Source: JAKEHA01 sp964560355 (GTDB lineage Bacteria > Krumholzibacteriota > Krumholzibacteriia > WVZY01 > JAKEHA01). Taken from it: DNA of 9,649 bases. The translations under genes were made by a program, and so were the position numbers. The notes under the pieces were generated by a model. That model was not told where the DNA came from, did no database searches, and saw nothing but the letters and a program-made list of their open reading frames with translations. Of the stretch, positions 1-8,243 are shown piece after piece. The DNA lies in contig CAZLLI010000102.1 in assembly GCA_964560355.1 (NCBI GenBank), forward strand, positions 1 through 9,649, given 5' to 3'. Every line of letters begins with the position of its first letter. Position 1 is the stretch's first letter.

Positions 1-2223
<2,223 letters not shown>

Positions 2224-2279
2224 CCCCGGCTCCGCCCCCGGAGTAGGGCCCGCCTACATCCGGCTCCCCGCGCCGGAAG
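2224..2279. other. metH/lipoprotein intergenic region with two GC-rich hairpins
   Basis: This non-coding stretch after the metH stop can form two short hairpins. One has a 5-bp stem (CTCCG/CGGAG, 2230-2234 with 2239-2243) and a CCCC loop. The other has a 6-bp stem (2259-2264 with 2272-2277) and a 7-base loop. Neither is followed by a T-run, so neither looks like a classical intrinsic terminator. They could act as weak pause or 3'-end-stabilising structures for metH mRNA, or be chance structures in GC-rich DNA. No small gene was found here. Confidence 0.35.
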
Positions 2280-2288
2280 TGCTATACT
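2280..2288 (+). promoter_or_regulatory. Extended -10 promoter for the lipoprotein gene
   Basis: TGC followed by TATACT (2283-2288) matches the bacterial extended -10 pattern TGn-TATAAT, with one mismatch in the hexamer. It stands out in a very GC-rich gap and lies 37 bases upstream of the ATG at 2326, giving a leader of about 30 bases. No -35 box is visible at the normal spacing (around 2260-2266), which is tolerated for extended -10 promoters. It implies that the lipoprotein gene is transcribed separately from metH. Promoter activity is inferred from sequence alone. Confidence 0.5.
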
Positions 2289-2325
2289 CCTCTGCCGCTC
2301 TAGCCCCGCCGAAAAGAGGCACGAT

Positions 2326-4611
2326 ATGCGAGTCTTCGATCCTCGATGGAGTATCGTCCTTGCCCTGGCCACGGCCTGTTCTCCCGAAAGCCCGTCCAGC
2401 GAATCCAACTTGAACCAGGCTCCACGAGTCTGGGTGTCTGCGCAAGAGCCCCAAGCGACAGATGCGGGTTACACGGTTCGTTTCGACTGGGGTGGAGCGG
2501 ATCCCGACGGTCGGATATCCGGTTTCGAGTACTTGATCACGAACAACACCGACCGCATGGTCGACCCCAACACCGTCGCCGGCGAGTGGACCGCGACCTC
2601 GTCGAGTGGCGCCGAGCTCGCGTTTGCGAACGACGACGTCGCGTCGCACACGTTCGTGGTGCGCGCTCTCGACGACGAAATGCTACCGTCGGATGAGCCG
2701 GATTATATCTCCTTCACACCCAAGCAACTGATCGCCGGTGTGCGCATTACGGTGCCCCCTTCGTTCGCACTCAACCCGGCCGACGTGCCGTCCATCTCCA
2801 CGTTCGAGTGGGCCGAAGATGCAGGAAAACAGGCACCGGATTCGGTCCAGTGGGCCATGGTGAACATCCGGGAGCACGGCAACAACTTCAACCTAACCGT
2901 CAACTACCTACGCGACCCAGCCTCGGCGCCCGACTGGTATCCCTGGGTCTGGTTCGACGCGCCCGCCGGCAAGGGCAAGCGATGGACCACTCCCCCGATG
3001 GAATTGGGAAGCTACGTGTTCGCCATCCGCGCGAAGAACGTGGCGGGTGCCATGAACCCGGTTCTGGTTGAGCCGACCAACGTTCGTCGGGTTCGAATTG
3101 CACTACGTACGAGTGGCCCCGTCCTCGCCGTCCAACACCCACTCATGGGCCGGATCGTGACGGGCAGCTGCGACTTCCCGCTCACGATCGTCGACATCGC
3201 GGCCCACCTTCCGCTGGCGTTCACACTCCAGGCGTGCGCCGACGCTTATGGAGGAGTGGTCACCGGATACCGCTACGGCTGGGACATTCTCGATCACGAC
3301 GACCCGGGCCAATGGGAGATCGACTTTACGCCCTTCAACGGGCCCGCGGCGGTCACAGCGCCGCGCGCATTCAGCTTCGGCACGCACACCTTCAGCGCCG
3401 AAGCGATCGACAACTCCGGCTACTGCTCGCGGATCGAGATTCGGATCAATATCGTGCCGGTCACCGGCGAGCGTAATCTCCTCGTCATCGACGACTACGC
3501 TCCCGATCGTGTCGCCGGCCAGGCGGGCTGGGTACTGACCAACGGGATCATGCCCGACGACGCCGAGCACGACGCCTTCTGGCTCGACATGGTCTCGAAC
3601 GTCGATCAGTTCGATCCCGCGATTGACGTGATCGATGTCTCGGAGCACCCATCGATCCCGGTGGCGACCCTCGCGTCCTACAAGTGCATCGTGTGGAGCG
3701 CATACAGCAACGTCGATGCCGTACAACCTTCCTCTCTCCCTTTGCTGTATCAATTCATCCAGTATCGATGGAGCCGTGTTCCCAAGGCACATGAACCACC
3801 GCTGTGCGGTTTCACCGGGGGCGTGGTGGGTGAGGTTCAGACCAACTTTGTGGCGCAGGTGATGCAAGCAGGGGTCCACCTTCTGATCGCCGGCAACCAC
3901 CCAACGCAAAACGTGAGGTCTCGCACGCGCTCTCCGGTGGTTCGCTGGCCGATGCTCCCGCTATACGAGCTGGAGCCCGGGTCGACCCAGACGGGAACCC
4001 AGCCTATCACTCTCGCGAATCGACCCGGCGAGGTGGAATTCGCCTGGCAGAGTCTGTGCCTGGACGCGATTGATTTCGCCGATCTCACCATCACTCAAGC
4101 GCGCTTGTCTGGAAGCGGTGCCAACCAGCGATATTGCCCCATTAACCAATGGCGCTCCATCAACGGGTCGTCGGTTCGTGACGACGCCTTGCGCTCCGCC
4201 ATCCCCCTCGACCCGAGTTTCTCACCGATTGCGCTGCGCCCCGAAGCCGCCGGCCCCGGGAAGTTTTACAGCCCCGAGACGCGCGGTTACAAAGTGGAGG
4301 TGTACAACCCCGCCTACTTCCGGCAAGGCGGCGCGTGCGCGTTCGTGCCGCCGCCGCGCTCGTGCTTCGAGCCCATCTACGGGCTCGTGTGCCTCGACAC
4401 GGCGGAGCCGACCTATCAGCAGCCGATCGCGTTTTGGACGAGTGCTTTCGCGAACGTGGTAGCGGAGGACATTCCCGGCGCGGTGGCCGCGCGCAGCGCC
4501 GTGTTCGGATTCCCGCCCGTCTACTTCAACCCGAGCGAGATCAAGCCGGCCATCGAGCACATTCTCTTCGACGAATGGCAACTACCGCGGAGCGCGGTGT
4601 CGCTGAAATGA
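2326..4611 (+). CDS. Predicted lipoprotein with three Ig/Fn3-like modules and a C-terminal alpha/beta domain, function unknown
   Basis: This is a 761-residue protein. The ATG is preceded by an AAGAGG ribosome site (2314-2319) at 6 bases. The N-terminus has Arg2 and Arg7, a short hydrophobic core (8-17) and a lipobox-like LATAC ending at Cys18, then a Ser/Pro/Glu-rich tether, so export and lipidation are predicted. The core is short and the -3 residue is Ala, making the signal less than textbook. Residues about 33-137, 138-262 and 264-377 look like three beta-sandwich modules; the first carries ADPDGRISGFEYLI and the third GYRYGWDI and FGTHTFSAEAIDNSG. From about 383 a Rossmann-like domain begins: NLLVIDDYAPD, then KCIVWSAY (453-460), GVHLLIAGNHP (516-526) and a C-terminal helix ending FDEWQL. 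This resembles the ThuA/glutamine-amidotransferase-like fold, but I see no convincing catalytic triad. About ten further cysteines (e.g. 283, 304, 367, 671, 680, 689) suggest disulfides outside the cytoplasm. Substrate and role are unknown. Confidence 0.85.
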   Translation: MRVFDPRWSIVLALATACSPESPSSESNLNQAPRVWVSAQEPQATDAGYTVRFDWGGADPDGRISGFEYLITNNTDRMVDPNTVAGEWTATSSSGAELAFANDDVASHTFVVRALDDEMLPSDEPDYISFTPKQLIAGVRITVPPSFALNPADVPSISTFEWAEDAGKQAPDSVQWAMVNIREHGNNFNLTVNYLRDPASAPDWYPWVWFDAPAGKGKRWTTPPMELGSYVFAIRAKNVAGAMNPVLVEPTNVRRVRIALRTSGPVLAVQHPLMGRIVTGSCDFPLTIVDIAAHLPLAFTLQACADAYGGVVTGYRYGWDILDHDDPGQWEIDFTPFNGPAAVTAPRAFSFGTHTFSAEAIDNSGYCSRIEIRINIVPVTGERNLLVIDDYAPDRVAGQAGWVLTNGIMPDDAEHDAFWLDMVSNVDQFDPAIDVIDVSEHPSIPVATLASYKCIVWSAYSNVDAVQPSSLPLLYQFIQYRWSRVPKAHEPPLCGFTGGVVGEVQTNFVAQVMQAGVHLLIAGNHPTQNVRSRTRSPVVRWPMLPLYELEPGSTQTGTQPITLANRPGEVEFAWQSLCLDAIDFADLTITQARLSGSGANQRYCPINQWRSINGSSVRDDALRSAIPLDPSFSPIALRPEAAGPGKFYSPETRGYKVEVYNPAYFRQGGACAFVPPPRSCFEPIYGLVCLDTAEPTYQQPIAFWTSAFANVVAEDIPGAVAARSAVFGFPPVYFNPSEIKPAIEHILFDEWQLPRSAVSLK

Positions 4612-4642
4612 AAAACGGGGGCCGATGTTCTCGGCCCCCGTT
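4611..4642 (-). terminator. Intrinsic terminator of the tRNA-Pro operon (convergent with the lipoprotein gene)
   Basis: A perfect 12-bp stem (4614-4625 with 4631-4642; core CGGGGGCCGA/TCGGCCCCCG) closes a 5-base loop. Read on the - strand it is followed by TTTTT (complement of 4611-4615; the outermost A-T pair may or may not form), so it terminates leftward transcription 11 bases after the tRNA CCA. On the + strand the tail is only TTCTC, so it would work weakly, if at all, for the lipoprotein mRNA. The T-run abuts the TGA stop (4609-4611) of the convergent lipoprotein gene, and one hairpin may serve both directions unequally. Confidence 0.9.
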
Positions 4643-4653
4643 CTCAAATAAAA

Positions 4654-4730
4654 TGGTCGGGGCGACTGGATTCGAACCAGCGACCACTTGCACCCCATGC
4701 AAGTGCGCTACCGGACTGCGCCACGCCCCG
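4654..4730 (-). tRNA. tRNA-Pro, anticodon GGG
   Basis: The 77-base - strand product folds as a full cloverleaf. The acceptor is CGGGGCG/CGCCCCG with A73 and an encoded CCA (4656-4654). The D stem is GCGC/GCGC with a 9-base loop containing GG. The anticodon stem CTTGC/GCAAG has loop ATGGGGT, giving anticodon GGG at 34-36. The variable loop has 5 bases, and the T arm is GCTGG-TTCGAAT-CCAGT with one G-T closing pair. C1-G72 together with A73 is the usual bacterial tRNA-Pro signature. It reads CCC (and CCU by G-U wobble), and CCC is used heavily in this window. It lies 49 bases downstream of the MerR gene on the same strand, with no clear promoter in between, so it is probably processed from the operon transcript. 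Confidence 0.98.
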
Positions 4731-4779
4731 ACCAGACGGGAAGACTAACAGACGCGCGGGCGTGCGCGCAACCGCCGCC

Positions 4780-5175
4780 TCACACCTTGGCGAGCTCGTC
4801 GGCGACGTCGTCGGCCAACAGCCCGCGCAATTCCTCCAACTCCTTCTTCACCGAAATCAGCACGTGGCGCGCCTGGGGATCGCTGAACGGAATCTGCATC
4901 TGCTTCAAGATGGGATCGGGGTTGCCGAAGTTCTCTTGCAGCTTTTTGCGCGCGCCGTTGATGGTGAACTTCTCTTTGTACAGAAGATCCCGAATGGCGA
5001 GGACCGCCTTGATGTCGCGCGGACGGTAGCTCCGGTTGCCGGCCCGGTTCTTCTTGGGGCGCAGCGACGGAAACTCGGTCTCCCAGTAGCGCAGCACGTG
5101 GGGCTTCACCGCGGTGATCTCGGACACCTCACCGATGGTGTAGTACATCTTCCCGGTCGTCGTCTTGTACCTCAC
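4780..5175 (-). CDS. MerR-type HTH transcriptional regulator
   Basis: This 131-residue protein has an N-terminal winged helix-turn-helix at about 11-80 (YYTIGEVSEIT, then KPHVLRYWETEFPSL, NRSYRPRDI and the FTINGARKKL helix). A short helical, probably coiled-coil dimerisation segment follows (about 103-122). There is no cysteine at all, so it is not a thiol-based metal sensor of the MerR/CueR type, and no effector domain is visible. The HTH reads like the small MerR-like protein encoded between ihfA and a tRNA-Pro gene in Pseudomonas (from memory). The start is GTG at 5175: it has a near-perfect ribosome site 5 bases upstream and its GTGA overlaps the gpsA stop. The in-frame ATG at codon 10 has only a GGGAAG directly against it and is less likely. 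Its target and signal are unknown, and I found no obvious operator in the window. Confidence 0.92.
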   Translation of the reverse strand: MRYKTTTGKMYYTIGEVSEITAVKPHVLRYWETEFPSLRPKKNRAGNRSYRPRDIKAVLAIRDLLYKEKFTINGARKKLQENFGNPDPILKQMQIPFSDPQARHVLISVKKELEELRGLLADDVADELAKV

Positions 5176-6212
5176 CCGCGTCCTCCTTTCGCGCGTCCGG
5201 AGGTCTCGCCGCGCGCCTCTGCGCGCGGCGGGCGCATCATGAGCGCGGTCACGGCTTCGCGCGGGTCGTGCCTTTCGAAGAGCACCCGATGCACCATCTC
5301 GATGATCGGGAGCTCGACGCCGTGGCGTCGACCCAGCTCGACGGCGGCGCGCGTCGTGCGCACGCCTTCCGCCACCATGACCATGCCCGCGAGCGCCTGC
5401 TCCAACGTCTCGCCGCGACCGATCGCTTCCCCCAGGTGTCGGTTGCGGCTGTGGCGACTCAAACAGGTAACCACGAGGTCGCCCACCCCGGCAAGACCTG
5501 AAAAGGTCTCGGGCGACGCTCCCATGGCGACACCCAATCGCGAGATTTCGGCCAGTCCCCTCGTCACCAGCGCGGCCTTGGTGTTGTCACCGAGGCCGAG
5601 CCCATCGAGAATCCCGGCCGCGATCGCGATCGAGTTCTTGAGCGACGTCGCGATCTCGACTCCGACCACGTCGTCGTTGGTGTAAACCCGAAAATACGGC
5701 CGCACGAACGCCTCTTGCACCTCGGCGCACGCGCCGGCGTCCTTGCCCGCGGCGACGATCGAGGTCGGCACGCGGCGGCTCACTTCCTCGGCGTGGCTGG
5801 GGCCGACCAAACTCACGATGCGGCCCGCCTCGACGCCGAGCTCGTCGCGCAGGACTTCGCTCATGCGCGCAAGCGTGCCTTCCTCGAGGCCTTTGGTCGC
5901 GCACACGATGGTCGCGTCGTTCCCGATGGCCCCTGACGCACGCGCGTTGCGCGCGGTCTCGCGCGCCGCGTGCGACGGGACGACGAAGACGATCATGCGC
6001 GCGCCGCGAAGCGCGGCACTGAGGTCGTTCGTCACCTCGACGGAAGCGGGGATGGCCACACCCGGGAGGAACTTTCGGTTCTCCCTTTCGCGCGCGACTG
6101 TCGTCGCGAGTTTCGCGTCATATTCCCACAGCGCCACGTCGTGGGCGTTCTCGGCCAGCACGACGGCGAGCGTCGTCCCCCAGCTTCCCGCTCCCAGGAC
6201 CGCGACGCGCAT
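5172..6212 (-). CDS. gpsA: Glycerol-3-phosphate dehydrogenase [NAD(P)+]
   Basis: GpsA reduces dihydroxyacetone phosphate to sn-glycerol 3-phosphate, the backbone for phospholipids, in the cytoplasm. The 346-residue protein opens with the Rossmann motif VLGAGSWGT (GAGSWG at 7-12), then FVVPSHA (76-82), CATKGLE (104-110, with Lys107), SLVGPSHAEEV (134-144), EIATSLKN with the catalytic Lys192, and GLAGVGDLVVTC with Asp245 followed by SRN (255-257). These are the family's hallmark residues. The length is slightly above the usual 330-340 because of a low-complexity Arg/Gly/Ala tail (about 327-346), whose DNA also carries a perfect hairpin and the next gene's ribosome site. The ATG has AAAGGA 4 bases upstream. 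The gene starts 1 base after plsY, whose product consumes glycerol 3-phosphate, and overlaps the MerR gene by 4 bases. Confidence 0.97.
   Translation of the reverse strand: MRVAVLGAGSWGTTLAVVLAENAHDVALWEYDAKLATTVARERENRKFLPGVAIPASVEVTNDLSAALRGARMIVFVVPSHAARETARNARASGAIGNDATIVCATKGLEEGTLARMSEVLRDELGVEAGRIVSLVGPSHAEEVSRRVPTSIVAAGKDAGACAEVQEAFVRPYFRVYTNDDVVGVEIATSLKNSIAIAAGILDGLGLGDNTKAALVTRGLAEISRLGVAMGASPETFSGLAGVGDLVVTCLSRHSRNRHLGEAIGRGETLEQALAGMVMVAEGVRTTRAAVELGRRHGVELPIIEMVHRVLFERHDPREAVTALMMRPPRAEARGETSGRAKGGRG
5181..5189 (-). promoter_or_regulatory. Strong Shine-Dalgarno fixing the GTG start of the MerR gene
   Basis: On the - strand this reads AAAGGAGGA, 5 bases before the GTG at 5175. 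It is the best anti-16S match in the window and is encoded inside the last codons of gpsA (Lys-Gly-Gly). It favours the GTG over the downstream ATG and suggests that the regulator is translated efficiently in its own right as well as by coupling. Confidence 0.8.
5207..5230 (-). repeat. Perfect 10-bp GC hairpin near the gpsA 3' end
   Basis: CGCCGCGCGC (5207-5216) is the exact reverse complement of GCGCGCGGCG (5221-5230), with a 4-base loop (AGAG on the mRNA strand). It lies in the non-conserved C-terminal tail of gpsA, 17 bases before the MerR ribosome site, with no T-run, so it is not an intrinsic terminator. It may slow RNA polymerase or block 3' exonucleases, or it may reflect alternating GC coding sequence. 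Confidence 0.55.
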
Positions 6213-6213
6213 C

Positions 6214-6837
6214 CTATCCTTTCCGGCGCGCGAGCGCCGGCTCCGTACCGGCGCGCAAGCGCCGGATATTGCCGCGATGCTTCCAAATCACCGCGAGCAT
6301 GACGATCACCGTAACCCACAACACCGAGTCATGACGCACTCCTAGTCCGAAGGCCGGCATGGCGACCACGGCGATGGGCAGCGTCACCGCCGCCGCGAGG
6401 CTCGCGAGCGAAACGATGCGCCGCGCCGCGAACACCGCCGCGAACACGGCGAGTGCGACCGCGAAGGCCCACGGCGCGAGCCCCGCGAAGGCGCCGGCCG
6501 AAGTCGCGATCCCCTTTCCGCCCGAGAATTTCAAATAGGGCGAGAATAAGTGACCGAGGATCGCACCCGTGGTCGCCGCGAGGGCGTGGAACGGTTCCGC
6601 GCCCGCCGCGTCGAAGCGCGACGCCACCAATACCGGCACGAGCCCCTTGGCGATGTCGAGTATCAGCACCGCGAGCGCGATGCGTCCACCCAGAATCCGA
6701 TAGGTGTTCGACGCCCCCAGGTTGCCGCTACCGTGCTCGCGCAGGTCGATCCCCTTCGCGAGCTTGCCCGCGATGTAGCTGAACGGGATCCCGCCCACCG
6801 CATACGCGCCCACCGCGGCCAGCAACACCGACGTCAC
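6214..6837 (-). CDS. plsY: Acyl-phosphate:glycerol-3-phosphate acyltransferase PlsY
   Basis: PlsY is an integral inner-membrane enzyme that moves an acyl group from acyl-phosphate to sn-glycerol 3-phosphate, giving lysophosphatidate, the first step of phospholipid assembly. The 207-residue length is typical. Several hydrophobic segments are visible (about 3-25, 52-72, 83-100, 115-137, 141-163, 171-185). The three cytoplasmic motifs are present: GSGNLGASN (36-44), FSGGKGIAT (104-112) and HRGNIRRLRAGTE (187-199). The start is a GTG at 6837 whose GTGA overlaps the der stop; upstream I see only a poor ribosome site (GGAAG at 11 bases), so translation probably depends on coupling to der. The same frame stays open far upstream across der, but that part is meaningless Arg-rich shadow. 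The acyl-phosphate donor gene plsX is not in the window. Confidence 0.95.
   Translation of the reverse strand: MTSVLLAAVGAYAVGGIPFSYIAGKLAKGIDLREHGSGNLGASNTYRILGGRIALAVLILDIAKGLVPVLVASRFDAAGAEPFHALAATTGAILGHLFSPYLKFSGGKGIATSAGAFAGLAPWAFAVALAVFAAVFAARRIVSLASLAAAVTLPIAVVAMPAFGLGVRHDSVLWVTVIVMLAVIWKHRGNIRRLRAGTEPALARRKG
6217..6222 (-). promoter_or_regulatory. gpsA Shine-Dalgarno abutting a hairpin
   Basis: AAAGGA on the - strand, 4 bases before the gpsA ATG, is encoded by the last two sense codons of plsY (Lys-Gly). The base next to it (6223) is the closing base of the second of two tandem hairpins, so the fold around it could affect ribosome access. Confidence 0.65.
6223..6265 (-). repeat. Tandem pair of near-identical 18-base hairpins at the plsY 3' end
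   Basis: Two copies of an 18-base palindromic unit (6223-6240 and 6248-6265, 17/18 identical, 25-base period) each form a 7-bp stem CCGGCGC/GCGCCGG. The 4-base mRNA loops are TCGC and TTGC. Because 25 is not a multiple of three, the copies are read in different frames (first RRLRAG, then PALARR), so the similarity is at nucleotide level and not a protein repeat. The copy at 6248-6265 encodes part of conserved PlsY motif 3; the other fills the non-conserved C-terminus and touches the gpsA ribosome site. The arms are interchangeable, so alternative long-range pairing is possible. Confidence 0.8.
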
Positions 6838-8243
6838 GACGCCGCCCGCTTCCGGCGCCCGCTCTTCTTCAGGCGCGCGCGGCGCGTGGCGCGCGGCTTG
6901 TCTTCCTTGCGCATCGCGGCCTTTCCGTCGCGGCGCTGCGCAAGCTCGATGCGGATGTCGGTGCCGTCGAAGCCGTATTCGGTGCGCAGCTGGTTGCTGA
7001 GCTGGCGCAAGTAGTAGCGCCCGAAGTGCGCGACGCGATTCACGAACAGATGGAACGTCGGCGGTCCGACGTCGACCTGGGTGCCGTAGAAGATCTTGCC
7101 GTTGCCACCCGCGTGGTAAGGCGGCGGCGTGCGGCTGGTCGAGCGTGCGAGGAACTTGTTCAAGTCGGACGTCGGCACGCGGCGGTGGCATTCCTCGCGC
7201 ACGCGCCACGCGGTCTCCAGCACGACGTTGACGCGCTGGTGGGTCTTGGCCGAAATGAAAATGACCGGTGCGTAGTTCAAGAAGCCGCACTTCTTGCGGA
7301 ATTCCTTTTCCTTCTCGACGTACGTCTTGTCGCCTTTCTTCGGCACCACGTCCCACTTGTTGAAGCACACGACAACGCCCTTGCCGGCGCGGTGCGGGTA
7401 GCTGGCCACCTTGACGTCCTGGTTGCTGATCTCGCGCGTCGCGTCGAGCATCACCACGGCGACGTCGCAGCGCTCGATCGCCTCGAGGCTCTTCATCGTG
7501 CTCAAGAGGTCCAGGTCTTCGGTGGTGCGCGCCTTGCGCTTGATCCCGGCGGTGTCGATCAGCGTCACGGTGCGCTTCTGCCACTGCACCGACGCGTCGA
7601 TGGAGTCGCGCGTGGTGCCGGGGCGGTCGTCGACGATGGCGGCGTCGTGCCCCAGGATCGCGTTCACGAGGCTCGACTTGCCGACGTTGGGCACGCCCAC
7701 GATGGCGAGGCGCAGGTCGGTGTGGAGGTCCGCGGCCGACGCGCGCGGCAGGAGCTTCACCACGTCGTCGAGCACGTCGCCCACGCCTTCGCCGTGGAGC
7801 GCGCTCACCTGATAGAACGTGTCGAAGCCGAGCTTCGAGAATTCGGCCGCGCCCAGGCGGTGCGTCTCGCGCTCGGTCTTGTTGACCACGAGGAGCGTGG
7901 GGAGATTCAAGTCGCGCGCGCGCTTCGCCACGTCGAAGTCGGCCGGCACCAAGCCCGTCTCGCCGTCGACCACCAACACGAGCACGTCGGCGCTCTTGGC
8001 CGCGCGCATCGCGCGCTCCTCGACCTGCGCGACCAGCGGGTCGTCGATGCCGGAGAACAACCCGCCCGTGTCGACCAACTCGAACGCGGCGCCGTTCCAA
8101 TCGGTAATCTTGTGCTGGGCGTCGCGCGTGACGCCCGGCGTCTTGTGCACGAGCGCGCGCCGCCCCGACGTGATGCGGTTGAAGAGCGTCGACTTCCCCA
8201 CGTTGGGGCGCCCCACGATGGCGACGATGGGCACGCGCTTCAT
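6834..8243 (-). CDS. der: Ribosome-assembly GTPase Der (EngA)
   Basis: Der is the tandem-GTPase factor needed for maturation of the large ribosomal subunit. The 469-residue protein has G domain 1 (P-loop GRPNVGKS 11-18, DTGG 58-61, NKTE 121-124, SAL 147-149) and G domain 2 (GVPNVGKS 183-190, PGTTRD 208-213, DTAG 230-233, NKWD 295-298, SAK 331-333). A KH-like domain follows (about 352-436) and a Lys/Arg-rich tail (437-469) suited to rRNA contact. The first G4 motif ends in Glu instead of the usual Asp, which is unusual; all other motifs are canonical. The start is ATG 8243, overlapping the upstream stop as ATGA, with a modest GGGAG ribosome site 6 bases away. The open frame extends upstream, but that part overlaps the DUF512 gene and has no Der homology. 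Confidence 0.97.
   Translation of the reverse strand: MKRVPIVAIVGRPNVGKSTLFNRITSGRRALVHKTPGVTRDAQHKITDWNGAAFELVDTGGLFSGIDDPLVAQVEERAMRAAKSADVLVLVVDGETGLVPADFDVAKRARDLNLPTLLVVNKTERETHRLGAAEFSKLGFDTFYQVSALHGEGVGDVLDDVVKLLPRASAADLHTDLRLAIVGVPNVGKSSLVNAILGHDAAIVDDRPGTTRDSIDASVQWQKRTVTLIDTAGIKRKARTTEDLDLLSTMKSLEAIERCDVAVVMLDATREISNQDVKVASYPHRAGKGVVVCFNKWDVVPKKGDKTYVEKEKEFRKKCGFLNYAPVIFISAKTHQRVNVVLETAWRVREECHRRVPTSDLNKFLARSTSRTPPPYHAGGNGKIFYGTQVDVGPPTFHLFVNRVAHFGRYYLRQLSNQLRTEYGFDGTDIRIELAQRRDGKAAMRKEDKPRATRRARLKKSGRRKRAAS

Noticed and set aside
2224..2277. Intrinsic terminator for metH
   Set aside because: Hairpins exist but no T-run follows either of them, so I do not call a Rho-independent terminator.
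4654..4730. tRNA-Pro as an integration (att) site for a mobile element
   Set aside because: No integrase, no repeated tRNA 3' fragment and no composition break were seen nearby; neighbours are housekeeping genes.
4780..5175. Metal- or drug-sensing MerR
   Set aside because: The protein has no cysteine and no effector domain, so a MerR/CueR/SoxR-type sensor is not supported.
4762..6345. Overlapping + strand frames opposite merR and gpsA (e.g. 4762-5685, 5743-6345)
   Set aside because: Both - strand genes carry full family signatures; the + strand translations show none and look like GC-rich shadows.
6838..8100. A 421-codon open - strand extension upstream of plsY in the same frame
   Set aside because: It overlaps der in another frame and reads as Arg/Ala/Gly-rich nonsense; der has every expected motif there. 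Long shadow frames are normal at this GC level.
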